Part shown: positions 35,459 through 42,315 of the stretch, piece by piece
Position numbering within the stretch: the first letter of the stretch is position 1
How the letters are laid out: each line of letters starts with the position of its first letter
NCBI GenBank assembly: GCA_900321255.1
Contig: ONVK01000010.1
Coordinates: 1-42,315, forward strand
DNA length: 42,315 bases
Reading direction: 5' to 3'
Source of the DNA: an uncultured Lentisphaerota bacterium
Lineage (GTDB): Bacteria; Verrucomicrobiota; Kiritimatiellia; RFP12; UBA1067
Position numbers and translations under genes: made by a program
Notes under the pieces: model-generated
What the model was told of the DNA's origin: nothing
What the model saw: the letters and a program-made list of their open reading frames with translations, nothing else
The model's database searches: none

Positions 35459-35513
35459 GGGGACAGCCCCCATAAAACCCCTGAAAAACAAGGCTATCGC
35501 GGGGCCTGTCCCC
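35459..35513. repeat. 55-bp palindromic repeat, copy 2
   Basis: GGGGACAG...CCTGTCCCC arms as in copy 1 (55-108), same orientation, with one indel and a few changes in the left arm (GGGGACAGCCCCC). The loop keeps the CTGAAAAA.AAGGCT.TCGC core of copy 1. Its right arm and part of the loop form the last six or so codons and the stop codon of the exported hydrolase gene at 35494, so the element has been captured into a coding sequence. Confidence 0.75.
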
Positions 35514-36372
35514 AGAAATTCCGACGCTCCGCGGCGGCGAACGGCACGTAGTTCGTCGCGGGGCTCTCGCAGAGACGGCCGATTTCGGAAAGGACGCGTC
35601 TAAGCCGGGCAATCTCGAAACTCGGGTCCTTGGGCTTGCAGGCGACAAGCGACTCGGGATGGAACTGGACGCCCGCCGCAGGATATGTGTCGCATTCGAT
35701 GGCCTCGACGACTCCATCTGGCGCACGGGCGGCGACGCGGAAACCCGGGGCGAGTCGCTTGACGCACTGGTGATGGTGGCTGTTCACGGCCAGCGGCGCG
35801 CCGCCGACCGCGGCCGCGAGGCGGGAACCGCCTTCTATCGCCACGGCATGTGCAGGGGGATTCACCGCGTCCTCCGACCACGACCCGACGCTATGGCGGC
35901 ATACGGCGACGCCCTGCGGCGGCACGTACTGCGCCGGGATGTCCTGGACGAGAGATCCTCCGAAGAAGACATTTACGAGCTGGTGTCCGCGGCAGATCCC
36001 AAATATGGGGAGCCTGCGCCGCACCGCGCACGACATAAGCGCAAAGTCGAACCTGTCCCTCTCGGCGTTCACGTGGCTCGCGGAGTTAGTCTCCGCGTAT
36101 CTCGCAGGGTCAACATCCTCGCCTCCCGTCATAAGCAGGAGGTCTACGCGCGAAAGAGCCTCGTCAAGCCGCGCTTCGTCCGTGCAATGCGCAATCAGCA
36201 CCGGAACGTGTCCGGCCTCCGCAAGTGCATCAAGGTAGTACGTCGACGCGACGTTGGGCGGGCGGCGGCAGTTGTCACTCACTCCAACGACAATCGGCTT
36301 CGCGTCCGCAGGCAGCATACACGCCGCTGCCGCGAGGCTGAGCGCCACGATCGGGCAGATCACATTTTTCAT
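35494..36372 (-). CDS. exported class-I-glutaminase-fold hydrolase (peptidase C26-like)
   Basis: The 292-residue product resembles gamma-glutamyl-gamma-aminobutyrate hydrolase (PuuD) and related C26 peptidases. The nucleophile is C127 in FGICRGHQLVNV, and the His/Glu pair is H238 and E240 in GVQFHPES. Family landmarks LLMTGGEDVDPARY and GGSLVQDI are also present. Unlike cytoplasmic PuuD it begins with a signal peptide (MKNVICPIVALSLAAAACMLPADA-K), and a weak lipobox (AAAC) is possible. So it probably acts in the periplasm on gamma-glutamyl or other amide bonds. The long in-frame extension upstream to 36450 is leader sequence and was rejected. The last residues (FWGQAPR) come from a palindromic repeat. 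No Shine-Dalgarno is strong at the ATG. Confidence 0.88.
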   Translation of the reverse strand: MKNVICPIVALSLAAAACMLPADAKPIVVGVSDNCRRPPNVASTYYLDALAEAGHVPVLIAHCTDEARLDEALSRVDLLLMTGGEDVDPARYAETNSASHVNAERDRFDFALMSCAVRRRLPIFGICRGHQLVNVFFGGSLVQDIPAQYVPPQGVAVCRHSVGSWSEDAVNPPAHAVAIEGGSRLAAAVGGAPLAVNSHHHQCVKRLAPGFRVAARAPDGVVEAIECDTYPAAGVQFHPESLVACKPKDPSFEIARLRRVLSEIGRLCESPATNYVPFAAAERRNFWGQAPR

Positions 36373-36397
36373 TCGGAGATGCGCCCCTACCAAGATG

Positions 36398-36449
36398 GCG
36401 CGACGGAGGTGCCGCGTGTTTGCGCTAATCTCGTTAATACCTAACATCA
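36398..36449 (-). promoter_or_regulatory. conserved leader element, second copy
   Basis: This 52-nt block in the 118-bp gap before the exported hydrolase matches 35154-35205 at 42 of 52 positions without gaps. The conserved parts are the TGATGTT...AACGAGAT.AGC box and a hairpin with a 6-nt loop: CGCGGC/GTCGCG here (one G-U) against an 11-bp stem in the other copy. A further GCGCC/GGCGC stem follows toward the ATG. Pairing is kept although the sequence differs, which suggests a folded RNA. Confidence 0.55.
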
Positions 36450-36490
36450 TTCAACCGGTCGAATAGCGACGACAATGCTCGGCAACCAAG

Positions 36491-37834
36491 TTATCGCAAC
36501 ACCAAAACGAGGCCAGGACGAAGTTCCTCTACGACCCAGTGCGTGGATGCATTGGCCTGGTAGGACCACTTGCCGATAGGTTTCACGCCTGTAAGACCAA
36601 GCGACACGGCGGCCGCCTTGGCCGTCGCCTCCTCGCCGTCCGCCAGTGCGATCAGGTGTTCGTCCGACTTCCATTCCTCCGCATGCTTCGCGCCAGCAAC
36701 CAAAACCCATTTCTTCCCGTTCTTGGGCTCCAGCGCGTTGCTCCCAATGGATGTCGGCGGCGGGCCGCAGAACCACACGACGCGCGAGGCGTTGTTGAAG
36801 GCGAGGCTGTAGTTGCCAAGCGTCGCCAGTGTTTCGGGAAGCTTGATTGTCCCGATTTTCTCGCCATCGACGAATGCCATGGATCCGAGCGACGCGAGTG
36901 GCGACTGCGACAGGTCGAAGTCGGCGACCAGCTGCTTGTGTCCACGAAGGCCGTTGTTTCCGAACGACGTCAACTTCGGCATCGTGGTCGGATAAAAGGA
37001 AACGAGGGCGCCGCTGTTGTTGAAAGCGTCTGTGCCGATGGAAGACAGGTCGGGCGAAAACGACGCCGAGGCGAGCGCCGTGCAGCGGTTGAACATGCCC
37101 TGCGGAATCGTGCAGAGCGATGGCGCGGAGAAGCCCGTCATGCCATTGCAGTCCTCGAACTGGTAGGTGCCGGACATCGTCGTCAGTCCGGGAAAGGTCA
37201 GCGTGCCGGTGATCTTCGTGCAGCCCGTGAAGACGTGGTCGCCCATCGTCGTCACGGTCGCCGGGAACGTGAAGTTGTCCAGTTCAAGTGCCGAGCAGCC
37301 GTTGAAGCCGTAGGAACCGATGGTCTCAAGCCCGGGAGGGAACGTCACGGTCTTGAGGGCGCTGCAGCTGCGGAACATCTCCCCGCCGACGGTCTTGAAG
37401 CCGGTTCCGAACACCACGTTGGTGAGATTGTAGCACTGCTTGAACGTGTTCCCGTCGGTGGATTCGAGCGAATCGGGGAATCGGACGGAGGTAATGTTGT
37501 TGTTCTTCTCCAGCGCGCCGTTGTTCGAGCGCTTCAGGACGACGCCGCAGTCCGCCGCCAGGCCCGTCAGGTCGAGGTCGCCGGAACCGGCGAGATACGG
37601 GGAGCCATTGTTTCCGACCTGTTTGCCGAGGCTCCAGTTGTCGTCCGAATACCGGAAGACGCCGATCTGCCAGTTGCCGTCGGAGATGACGTGGCTGCAG
37701 CCGGTAGGTACGCCTTCATTCGTGACCGTCCATGCGGCGGAGGCGGGGAGTGCAAGGAGCGCAAAAGCGGCAGAAAAACATATCGAGCGAACTAGAATCA
37801 TGCGACTATTCATTACTTGGCCTTTTGTAGTCAT
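36491..37834 (-). CDS. exported BspA-type leucine-rich-repeat protein
   Basis: The 447-residue product carries LRR_5/BspA-like repeats from about residue 90 to 350, with the family pattern 'the .F..C..L..V.FP..L..IG..AF..C' seen as FKQCYNLTNVVFGTGFKTVG, FRSCSALKTVTFPPGLETIG and FNGCSALELDNFTFPAT. Such repeats form a solenoid used for surface binding. A signal peptide (MILVRSICFSAAFALLALPASA-A) lies at about residues 13-34. I place the start at the ATG at 37834 (GAGGG eight bases upstream); ATGs nearer the signal peptide are possible. The reading to 37897 is rejected because it overlaps the promoter. The C-terminus ends PGLVLVLR, like two other exported proteins here. Confidence 0.85.
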   Translation of the reverse strand: MTTKGQVMNSRMILVRSICFSAAFALLALPASAAWTVTNEGVPTGCSHVISDGNWQIGVFRYSDDNWSLGKQVGNNGSPYLAGSGDLDLTGLAADCGVVLKRSNNGALEKNNNITSVRFPDSLESTDGNTFKQCYNLTNVVFGTGFKTVGGEMFRSCSALKTVTFPPGLETIGSYGFNGCSALELDNFTFPATVTTMGDHVFTGCTKITGTLTFPGLTTMSGTYQFEDCNGMTGFSAPSLCTIPQGMFNRCTALASASFSPDLSSIGTDAFNNSGALVSFYPTTMPKLTSFGNNGLRGHKQLVADFDLSQSPLASLGSMAFVDGEKIGTIKLPETLATLGNYSLAFNNASRVVWFCGPPPTSIGSNALEPKNGKKWVLVAGAKHAEEWKSDEHLIALADGEEATAKAAAVSLGLTGVKPIGKWSYQANASTHWVVEELRPGLVLVLR

Positions 37835-37867
37835 ACGACACACCCTCATTGATATAACGTATTGACT

Positions 37868-37897
37868 ATTATACGCTTTCATGCGCTGCAAAGTCAA
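37868..37897 (-). promoter_or_regulatory. sigma70-type promoter of the leucine-rich-repeat gene
   Basis: TTGACT (37897-37892), an 18-bp spacer and a perfect TATAAT (37873-37868) are on the minus strand. The predicted start is near 37861, giving a leader of about 27 nt to the ATG at 37834. It fixes the gene start downstream of the longest possible reading frame. Confidence 0.75.
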
Positions 37898-37948
37898 CCG
37901 TATTCCACCATGCAGCGGTAATCGGCGGAAGGACAGTGGCGGACCGCA

Positions 37949-37998
37949 GTCCTCCCGCGCATTATGGGGCTGCTGCGCGCGGCCAGCGCGTGGAGGAC
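37949..37998 (-). terminator. strong hairpin after the beta-lactamase-like gene
   Basis: GTCCTCC-CGCGC (37949-37960) pairs with GCGCG-T-GGAGGAC (37986-37998), a 12-bp stem with one bulged T. The 25-nt loop can itself pair (GCTG/CAGC). It begins 5 bp past the stop of the beta-lactamase-like gene and 50 bp before the next promoter, a sensible place for transcript ending. No T-run follows, so intrinsic termination is not certain. Confidence 0.4.
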
Positions 37999-38002
37999 GG
38001 CG

Positions 38003-39157
38003 TCAGTTCTTCGGATTAAACGGCGGCGTTCCCTGCACGGCATCGCAGGCGGCGTTCCACTTCTTCTTCAACGAGAAGAACGCCGGGCCGCCCCTGTTCT
38101 CGGTCTGGATGAAGAACAGACGGCTGTGGCCAGTCTTGAGGTTCGCGCGCTGGTCGGTCCGCATCGCGCCCTCGTGTCCAAGCCAGTCGTCGTAAAGCCA
38201 GCTGCCTACACAGTACGGCTCGGCAATGCAGGGCGGCGTCTGCTTGACGGCAAAGACTTTGTCGAAAGTCTCGCGCGAGATGATCTTGCGACCCTTCCAT
38301 GTTCCGTGGTGCGCGAGCATCTGAGAGAAGCGCATCATGTCCGCCGGAGTCGAAAAAAGCCCTCCCGCCGCACACGGAAAGACCTTCGTCTCCCATGGGA
38401 AGACGAGTTGCGGGGTGCACCAGTCCGAACCGAGGCGCAGCGGCCCATCGTCCGTCGTATACGCCTTGACAATGCGCGATGCCTGTTCCGCCGTCGGCGA
38501 GAAGGTGGTGTCGCCCATTCCGAGCGGATCCAGGACGCGCTCCTTCAGCCATTTTTCGTAAGGCATTCCAACGGCGACCTCAAGCGCCGCGGCGGATGCG
38601 TCGACCCAGGCGTTTCCATAGCAGAATGTCTCGCCCGGCTGCGCCACAAGCGGGACGGCAGCCATCTGGCGTGCGATCTCGCGAAGCGGGACGGCGCGTT
38701 TTATGATCGGCGGCGAAAAGCGCGAGCCGCTTGTGTGCGTGACGAGGTCGCGGATCGTCAGCGGGCGCTTCGGCGGAACGAGGGACTTCTTCCCCTCGGC
38801 GTCGGTCACGGACACCTTGATGTCGGCGAACTCGGGCAGGAACTTCGCGACTTCGTCGTCGAGAGACATTCTGCCGTCGTCGATCGCCGCCATGAGCGCC
38901 GCGCCGTTGAAGGTCTTTGTCATCGAGAAGACTGCGAAGAGCGTGTTGGTGCGCATCGGGACCTTGTTCTCCACGTCTGCCCAACCTGCGCAATCGAAGC
39001 GCACTTCGCCCGACGCGTCGGAGATTCCCGAAACGACGCCGGCGACAAGGCCCTTCTCGACATACTCGTCTAAAAGCGCCTTTACCGAACCTTCATCTGC
39101 GGCGACCGCAGCCGCCGCGACCGAAAACGCCGCAATCGCGGCAGCTATGTGTTTCAT
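38003..39157 (-). CDS. exported serine beta-lactamase-like hydrolase
   Basis: The 384-residue product is of the class C beta-lactamase/penicillin-binding-protein-like fold. It has a signal peptide (MKHIAAAIAAFSVAAAAVAA-D), the nucleophile motif S78-M-T-K81, Y180-G-N182 as the second motif, and the HEG of WLGHEGAM as the KTG-equivalent third motif. The LVTHTSG and GGLFSTPADMMRFSQML segments are also typical of the family. Members include esterases, D-aminopeptidases and transpeptidase-like enzymes, so true beta-lactamase activity cannot be assumed. It begins 15 bp after the stop of the giant glycine-rich gene and probably shares its transcript. A hairpin follows it. Confidence 0.92.
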   Translation of the reverse strand: MKHIAAAIAAFSVAAAAVAADEGSVKALLDEYVEKGLVAGVVSGISDASGEVRFDCAGWADVENKVPMRTNTLFAVFSMTKTFNGAALMAAIDDGRMSLDDEVAKFLPEFADIKVSVTDAEGKKSLVPPKRPLTIRDLVTHTSGSRFSPPIIKRAVPLREIARQMAAVPLVAQPGETFCYGNAWVDASAAALEVAVGMPYEKWLKERVLDPLGMGDTTFSPTAEQASRIVKAYTTDDGPLRLGSDWCTPQLVFPWETKVFPCAAGGLFSTPADMMRFSQMLAHHGTWKGRKIISRETFDKVFAVKQTPPCIAEPYCVGSWLYDDWLGHEGAMRTDQRANLKTGHSRLFFIQTENRGGPAFFSLKKKWNAACDAVQGTPPFNPKN

Positions 39158-39172
39158 GCCTTTCTGTGCCCT

Positions 39173-42100
39173 TTACCGAATGATGAGTATGAAGCCACCG
39201 GTGCCAGAAACCTCGGCCCAAACACCAGTCGGGAGGTCATCGACGTTCTCAGGTTCATCATTAACCGACGGCCATCCGTAGGTGTAGGAAAGCGCATACT
39301 TGTCACCCTGCACGAGTTCGACCGAATTCGTGTCGATGCCGCCTTTCCATAGGACGAAGTGCTGCTTGGCACCTTTAAACGAACCACGCATGGATGCGGT
39401 GTCCACCGAGAGGCGGATCTTGCCGACGCTCTCGTCGAGCTTCATGCGCCCCAGCGGGCGGCCGGAGTCCGACGTGGAGACGAGCGGAACGGCTTCCGTG
39501 ACGGTCTCGTCGCCGGCCGCGTAGGCCACGGTGTTGGTGTAGCCGCCGGAGAATGGCTCGAACACGACGTCCGCGTCGTAGAGAAACGGGCGGGCCCCGC
39601 TGTCGTCATAGCCGCTGTAGCCCTCGTAGTCGCCGAGGACGCCGTTGCGGACCGTGAGCTGCGCGTCGGGGCCGGCAATCCGGACCGTGAGGCCGTTTTC
39701 GCCGTCGAGCGGCGCGAGGTAGAGGTTCTCGATCCAGGCGCGGCCCGCCACATGGAACGCCTCGCCGGCCGCGCGGAGCAGGAGCCGGCTTTCGTAGCGG
39801 TAGTTGAAGGACTGCCGGGACCGGCGGACGTAGGGCGAGTAGCCCATGGAGAGGATGGAACCCTCCGAGACCGAGAGGCACGCGTTCGTGCCGCAGAAGC
39901 CCTGCGTGTAGCCAGCGAGGCTCAGCACGCCGCCGTTTTCGAGCGCCAGCACGGGTCCTTGCGACGCGGTTGTCGACCCGAGGTTGTAGTCGAAGACGTC
40001 GTTCTCCTCGAGGAACAGGTTGTCGAGGACGAGGGTCGTGCCGGCCATCGCCGCCCCGCCGCCGTCGCCGTTGGCGAACCCGGTCGTCGCGGCGTTTTCG
40101 CCGCGCAGGACGATGTGCGACCCGGTCGTGTTGAGATCGAAGTGAACGTAGTAGACGCCCTCCGGCACGTCGATCGTCGCGTCCGTCCCGCTGGGGAAGG
40201 CCGCGGTGCAGGTGTTCGTGGCGGGGAAGCCCAGTGCGCCGGGCGTCGTGGTCGTCCAGTTGGCGGCGTTGGTCCAGCAGCCGTCGGTCGATCCGGCCGC
40301 CCACGTGTAGGAGACGCCCCATTCGCTCGTGGCGAACGAACGAACTTCCGAATCGACCTCCCAAGACGTGCCGCCGGCACCGGTGTTGGAGACGACGAGC
40401 TTCCAATAGAACGTCTTCGGCCATCCGGCATAGACGCGTTGGATGGTGAACCGGTTGAGGTGCGAGACGACGATCGCGTCCGGATCCTCCACCAGCGCGT
40501 CGGGGCTTTCGCCGACCCAGAGCGACACGACCGAGTCGCCGACGCCGAGCGTGTCGAGCTTGCCGGTGAACGTGACCTTGTGCCTGTCCACGGACGTGCC
40601 GAAGGCCGTCTCGTCGAAGGCGGAGGCGGAGGCGGGCGTGAGGATGTCGATCGCCGTGGCGTCCGCTCCGCCGTCGGAGGTCGTCGCCTCGGCGCGGAAG
40701 TAGTTCGCGACGCCGGGCGTGACGGGAACCGTGACCGTGTAGGTGCCGGGGCCGTCAACGGGAACATTCGTGACGGAGGCGCCGGAAAGGTCGGAATTTT
40801 GGCCGTAGAGAAGCGAGAGCGAGAAGGTTCCGGTGCCGACCGAATCGACCTGGATCGTGACCGTGGCGCGGTCGCCGCCGTCCGCGATGCCGACGATGCC
40901 GATCGCGGGGTTGGAGAGGTCGACGAGCTGGCCCGGGCTCCACGCGAAGAGCGGCTTGTCGTCGACGGCGACGAAGCGGAAGTAGGTCAGGTCCGAGATG
41001 TCGGGGACGGTGAACGAGGCGGTCGCCGCGGCGGTGCCGACGGCGCCGACGTAGGCGACGTGAGCCCATTCGTTCGTGTCCTCGCCGCCGTGGCCGGGAC
41101 CCCAGACGGCGTAGAGCGCGGTGTCGTCCCAGCTTTCGCCGAGCGCCGCCGCGAAGGTCGCCGTCCCGGCGTTCGAATCGACGCTCCAGGAGGAAATGTC
41201 CACCATGCGCCCGAGCGGGACGGTGCGCAGGTATTCGTCGCCGCCGAAGCCGTTCTCGAAGCGGATCCAGTCGGCGCCGGGGGCGGGAGAACCGGACGTG
41301 GACGTGACGCCGTTGGTGTTCCAGCCGAAGCCGAACGACCAGCCGGGGCACACGCCGAGGCGGCCGCCGCCGCCGCCGAACCAGAGGTCGACCTTGTGCC
41401 ACCCCGTCTTCGCGCAGGCGTAGGAGTACGTCTGGCCACTGTTGAGACGTTTCGTCCCGTCGAGGTCGAAGCGGATGGCGTCCCAGTAGGTGCCGAAGAA
41501 GTTGTAGGTGACGTCGGCCTCGAGGAAGACCCAGCCCGCGTAGCGGAAGGTGATGCCGGCGCCGATGTTCCAGGGGCGGCCCTCCTCGTCCACGTAGCCG
41601 CCGTTGTAGATGGCGTCCGAATTGCCGTAGGTCGTCACGCCGGCGGCGACGGCGCCGCGCTGGACCGTGACGGCGGGGGAGTCGATTTCGATCTCGAGGT
41701 TGAGGTCGTTTCCGTTTCCGCTCTGCAGCTGCCACAGGCCCGGCGAACCCGTCCGTCCGTCGAGCGTCCACCGCTCTTCGATGAGGGCGGTCGTGGCGAG
41801 GGAGCGGATGTCGGAGACGGCCTCCTCGCCGCCGCCGTTCGCGACGACGAGCCGGACATAGTAGCCGTGGGAGGGGCGCAGACCGTAGGCCTTGGCGGAG
41901 AGGAGGCCGATCTCGGTGTCGTCGAAAAGCGCCGTGCGGGTCCCGGAGAACGCGCCCGTCGCGGCGTCCCACGCCGATTCGGCGTCCGCGATTTCGGCGA
42001 AGACGTCCACGGTTCCGTCGGTCGAGGCGGTGCCGGCCGACATCACGGTGAAGGTGAAGACGAGGTGGTCGGGGCGGGCTGTCGTGGCGTCCCAGGTGAA

Positions 42101-42315
42101 CACCGGTTCGGGCGTGGTGGCCGTCGCGGCCGTGAGACGGAGAATGACGGTGCCGGAGCCGCCGGCCGCGCCCGCGAAGTAATTGTTGTTGCCGCCGCCG
42201 CCGCCGCCGCCGTAGCCGGTGCGGCCGGGCTCGTCGCCGGTCGCGGTCGTGCCGGAGCGCCAGCCATGGCCGCCGATGCCGTCGCCGCCGGCTCCGGGGC
42301 TTCCGTCGTAGCCGC
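39173..42315 (-). CDS. giant exported glycine-rich, PA14-like surface protein, 5' end outside window
   Basis: At least 1046 residues. The frame stays open without a stop to the window edge, so the protein continues upstream; the GTG at 42103 is internal. The first visible part is glycine-rich (GYDGSPGAGGDGIGGHGW, a run of seven Gly), closing with GGSGTVILRL as in glycine-rich adhesin domains. FN3-like pieces follow (GYYVRLVV and similar). A PA14-like module near 41.6-41.2 kb has FLEADVTYNFFG, GWHKVDLWFGGGGG and GFGWNTNG, closely resembling the two modules in the 3081-residue protein. The C-terminal half is a beta-rich solenoid-like region with ALENGGVLSLAGY-type strands. It ends GGFILIIR, the shared tail. 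Likely a surface adhesin or glycan-binding protein. Confidence 0.85.
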   Translation of the reverse strand, partial: GYDGSPGAGGDGIGGHGWRSGTTATGDEPGRTGYGGGGGGGNNNYFAGAAGGSGTVILRLTAATATTPEPVFTWDATTARPDHLVFTFTVMSAGTASTDGTVDVFAEIADAESAWDAATGAFSGTRTALFDDTEIGLLSAKAYGLRPSHGYYVRLVVANGGGEEAVSDIRSLATTALIEERWTLDGRTGSPGLWQLQSGNGNDLNLEIEIDSPAVTVQRGAVAAGVTTYGNSDAIYNGGYVDEEGRPWNIGAGITFRYAGWVFLEADVTYNFFGTYWDAIRFDLDGTKRLNSGQTYSYACAKTGWHKVDLWFGGGGGRLGVCPGWSFGFGWNTNGVTSTSGSPAPGADWIRFENGFGGDEYLRTVPLGRMVDISSWSVDSNAGTATFAAALGESWDDTALYAVWGPGHGGEDTNEWAHVAYVGAVGTAAATASFTVPDISDLTYFRFVAVDDKPLFAWSPGQLVDLSNPAIGIVGIADGGDRATVTIQVDSVGTGTFSLSLLYGQNSDLSGASVTNVPVDGPGTYTVTVPVTPGVANYFRAEATTSDGGADATAIDILTPASASAFDETAFGTSVDRHKVTFTGKLDTLGVGDSVVSLWVGESPDALVEDPDAIVVSHLNRFTIQRVYAGWPKTFYWKLVVSNTGAGGTSWEVDSEVRSFATSEWGVSYTWAAGSTDGCWTNAANWTTTTPGALGFPATNTCTAAFPSGTDATIDVPEGVYYVHFDLNTTGSHIVLRGENAATTGFANGDGGGAAMAGTTLVLDNLFLEENDVFDYNLGSTTASQGPVLALENGGVLSLAGYTQGFCGTNACLSVSEGSILSMGYSPYVRRSRQSFNYRYESRLLLRAAGEAFHVAGRAWIENLYLAPLDGENGLTVRIAGPDAQLTVRNGVLGDYEGYSGYDDSGARPFLYDADVVFEPFSGGYTNTVAYAAGDETVTEAVPLVSTSDSGRPLGRMKLDESVGKIRLSVDTASMRGSFKGAKQHFVLWKGGIDTNSVELVQGDKYALSYTYGWPSVNDEPENVDDLPTGVWAEVSGTGGFILIIR
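42191..42211. repeat. seven-copy GCC trinucleotide repeat (poly-Gly)
   Basis: Seven tandem GCC triplets on the plus strand encode seven glycines (GGC codons) in the truncated giant gene. Such tracts can change length by slippage. Because the unit is three bases, gain or loss keeps the reading frame. Confidence 0.9.

Noticed and set aside
36373..36450. 26-residue N-terminal extension of the exported hydrolase
   Set aside because: It is encoded by the conserved leader element and would bury the signal peptide.
38003..39157. Calling the serine hydrolase an antibiotic-resistance beta-lactamase
   Set aside because: The SxxK, YxN and HxG motifs are shared with esterases and peptidases of the same fold; resistance cannot be inferred.

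Overview
The window looks like a piece of chromosome from a high-GC, Gram-negative bacterium of the Planctomycetota-Verrucomicrobiota-Chlamydiota type, most likely Kiritimatiellota/Verrucomicrobiota. This is an inference from overall character: LPS and outer-membrane assembly genes, very long secreted modular proteins, polymorphic-membrane-protein-like beta-helix and autotransporter-type proteins, and M6 peptidases. No taxonomic marker was searched. Every protein gene and the single tRNA lie on the minus strand, so transcription runs from 42315 toward 1.

Housekeeping half (about 1-21.8 kb), in transcription order: folE and a pyridoxal-kinase-like gene; tRNA-Gly(CCC), recN and an AroB-like gene that has lost key residues; the envelope cluster bamA-skp/ompH-lpxD-fmdB-like-small outer-membrane barrel; hslO overlapping an M6-type secreted protease; an Orn/Lys/Arg decarboxylase; a GH9 glycosidase; a lytic-transglycosylase-like gene with a frameshift; deoC; and two tandem paralogous secreted proteins of unknown function.

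Accessory, surface-directed half (about 21.9-42.3 kb): a three-gene unit (beta-helix protein, autotransporter-repeat protein, 3081-residue M6/FN3-like/PA14-like protein) behind a strong promoter with tandem upstream repeats and a structured leader. Before it are an exported class-I-glutaminase-fold hydrolase, a BspA-type leucine-rich-repeat protein with its own promoter, a serine beta-lactamase-like hydrolase, and a glycine-rich, PA14-like giant protein cut by the window edge.

The most interesting signals are these. (i) A 52-nt element with a conserved hairpin lies in the leaders of two different surface/exported genes (81% identical by hand count). (ii) Three otherwise unrelated exported proteins share a C-terminal tail of the form G-[FL]-four hydrophobics-R-stop, a possible unreported sorting signal. 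(iii) Three genes (bamA, folE, GH9) have a -10 box 7-9 nt before the ATG and no Shine-Dalgarno, implying leaderless mRNAs. (iv) A 54/55-bp palindromic repeat occurs twice, one copy supplying the end of a coding sequence, with a cloverleaf-like repeat beside it. (v) The AroB-like protein appears to lack several catalytic or metal-binding residues. (vi) A single -1 frameshift splits the lytic-transglycosylase-like gene.
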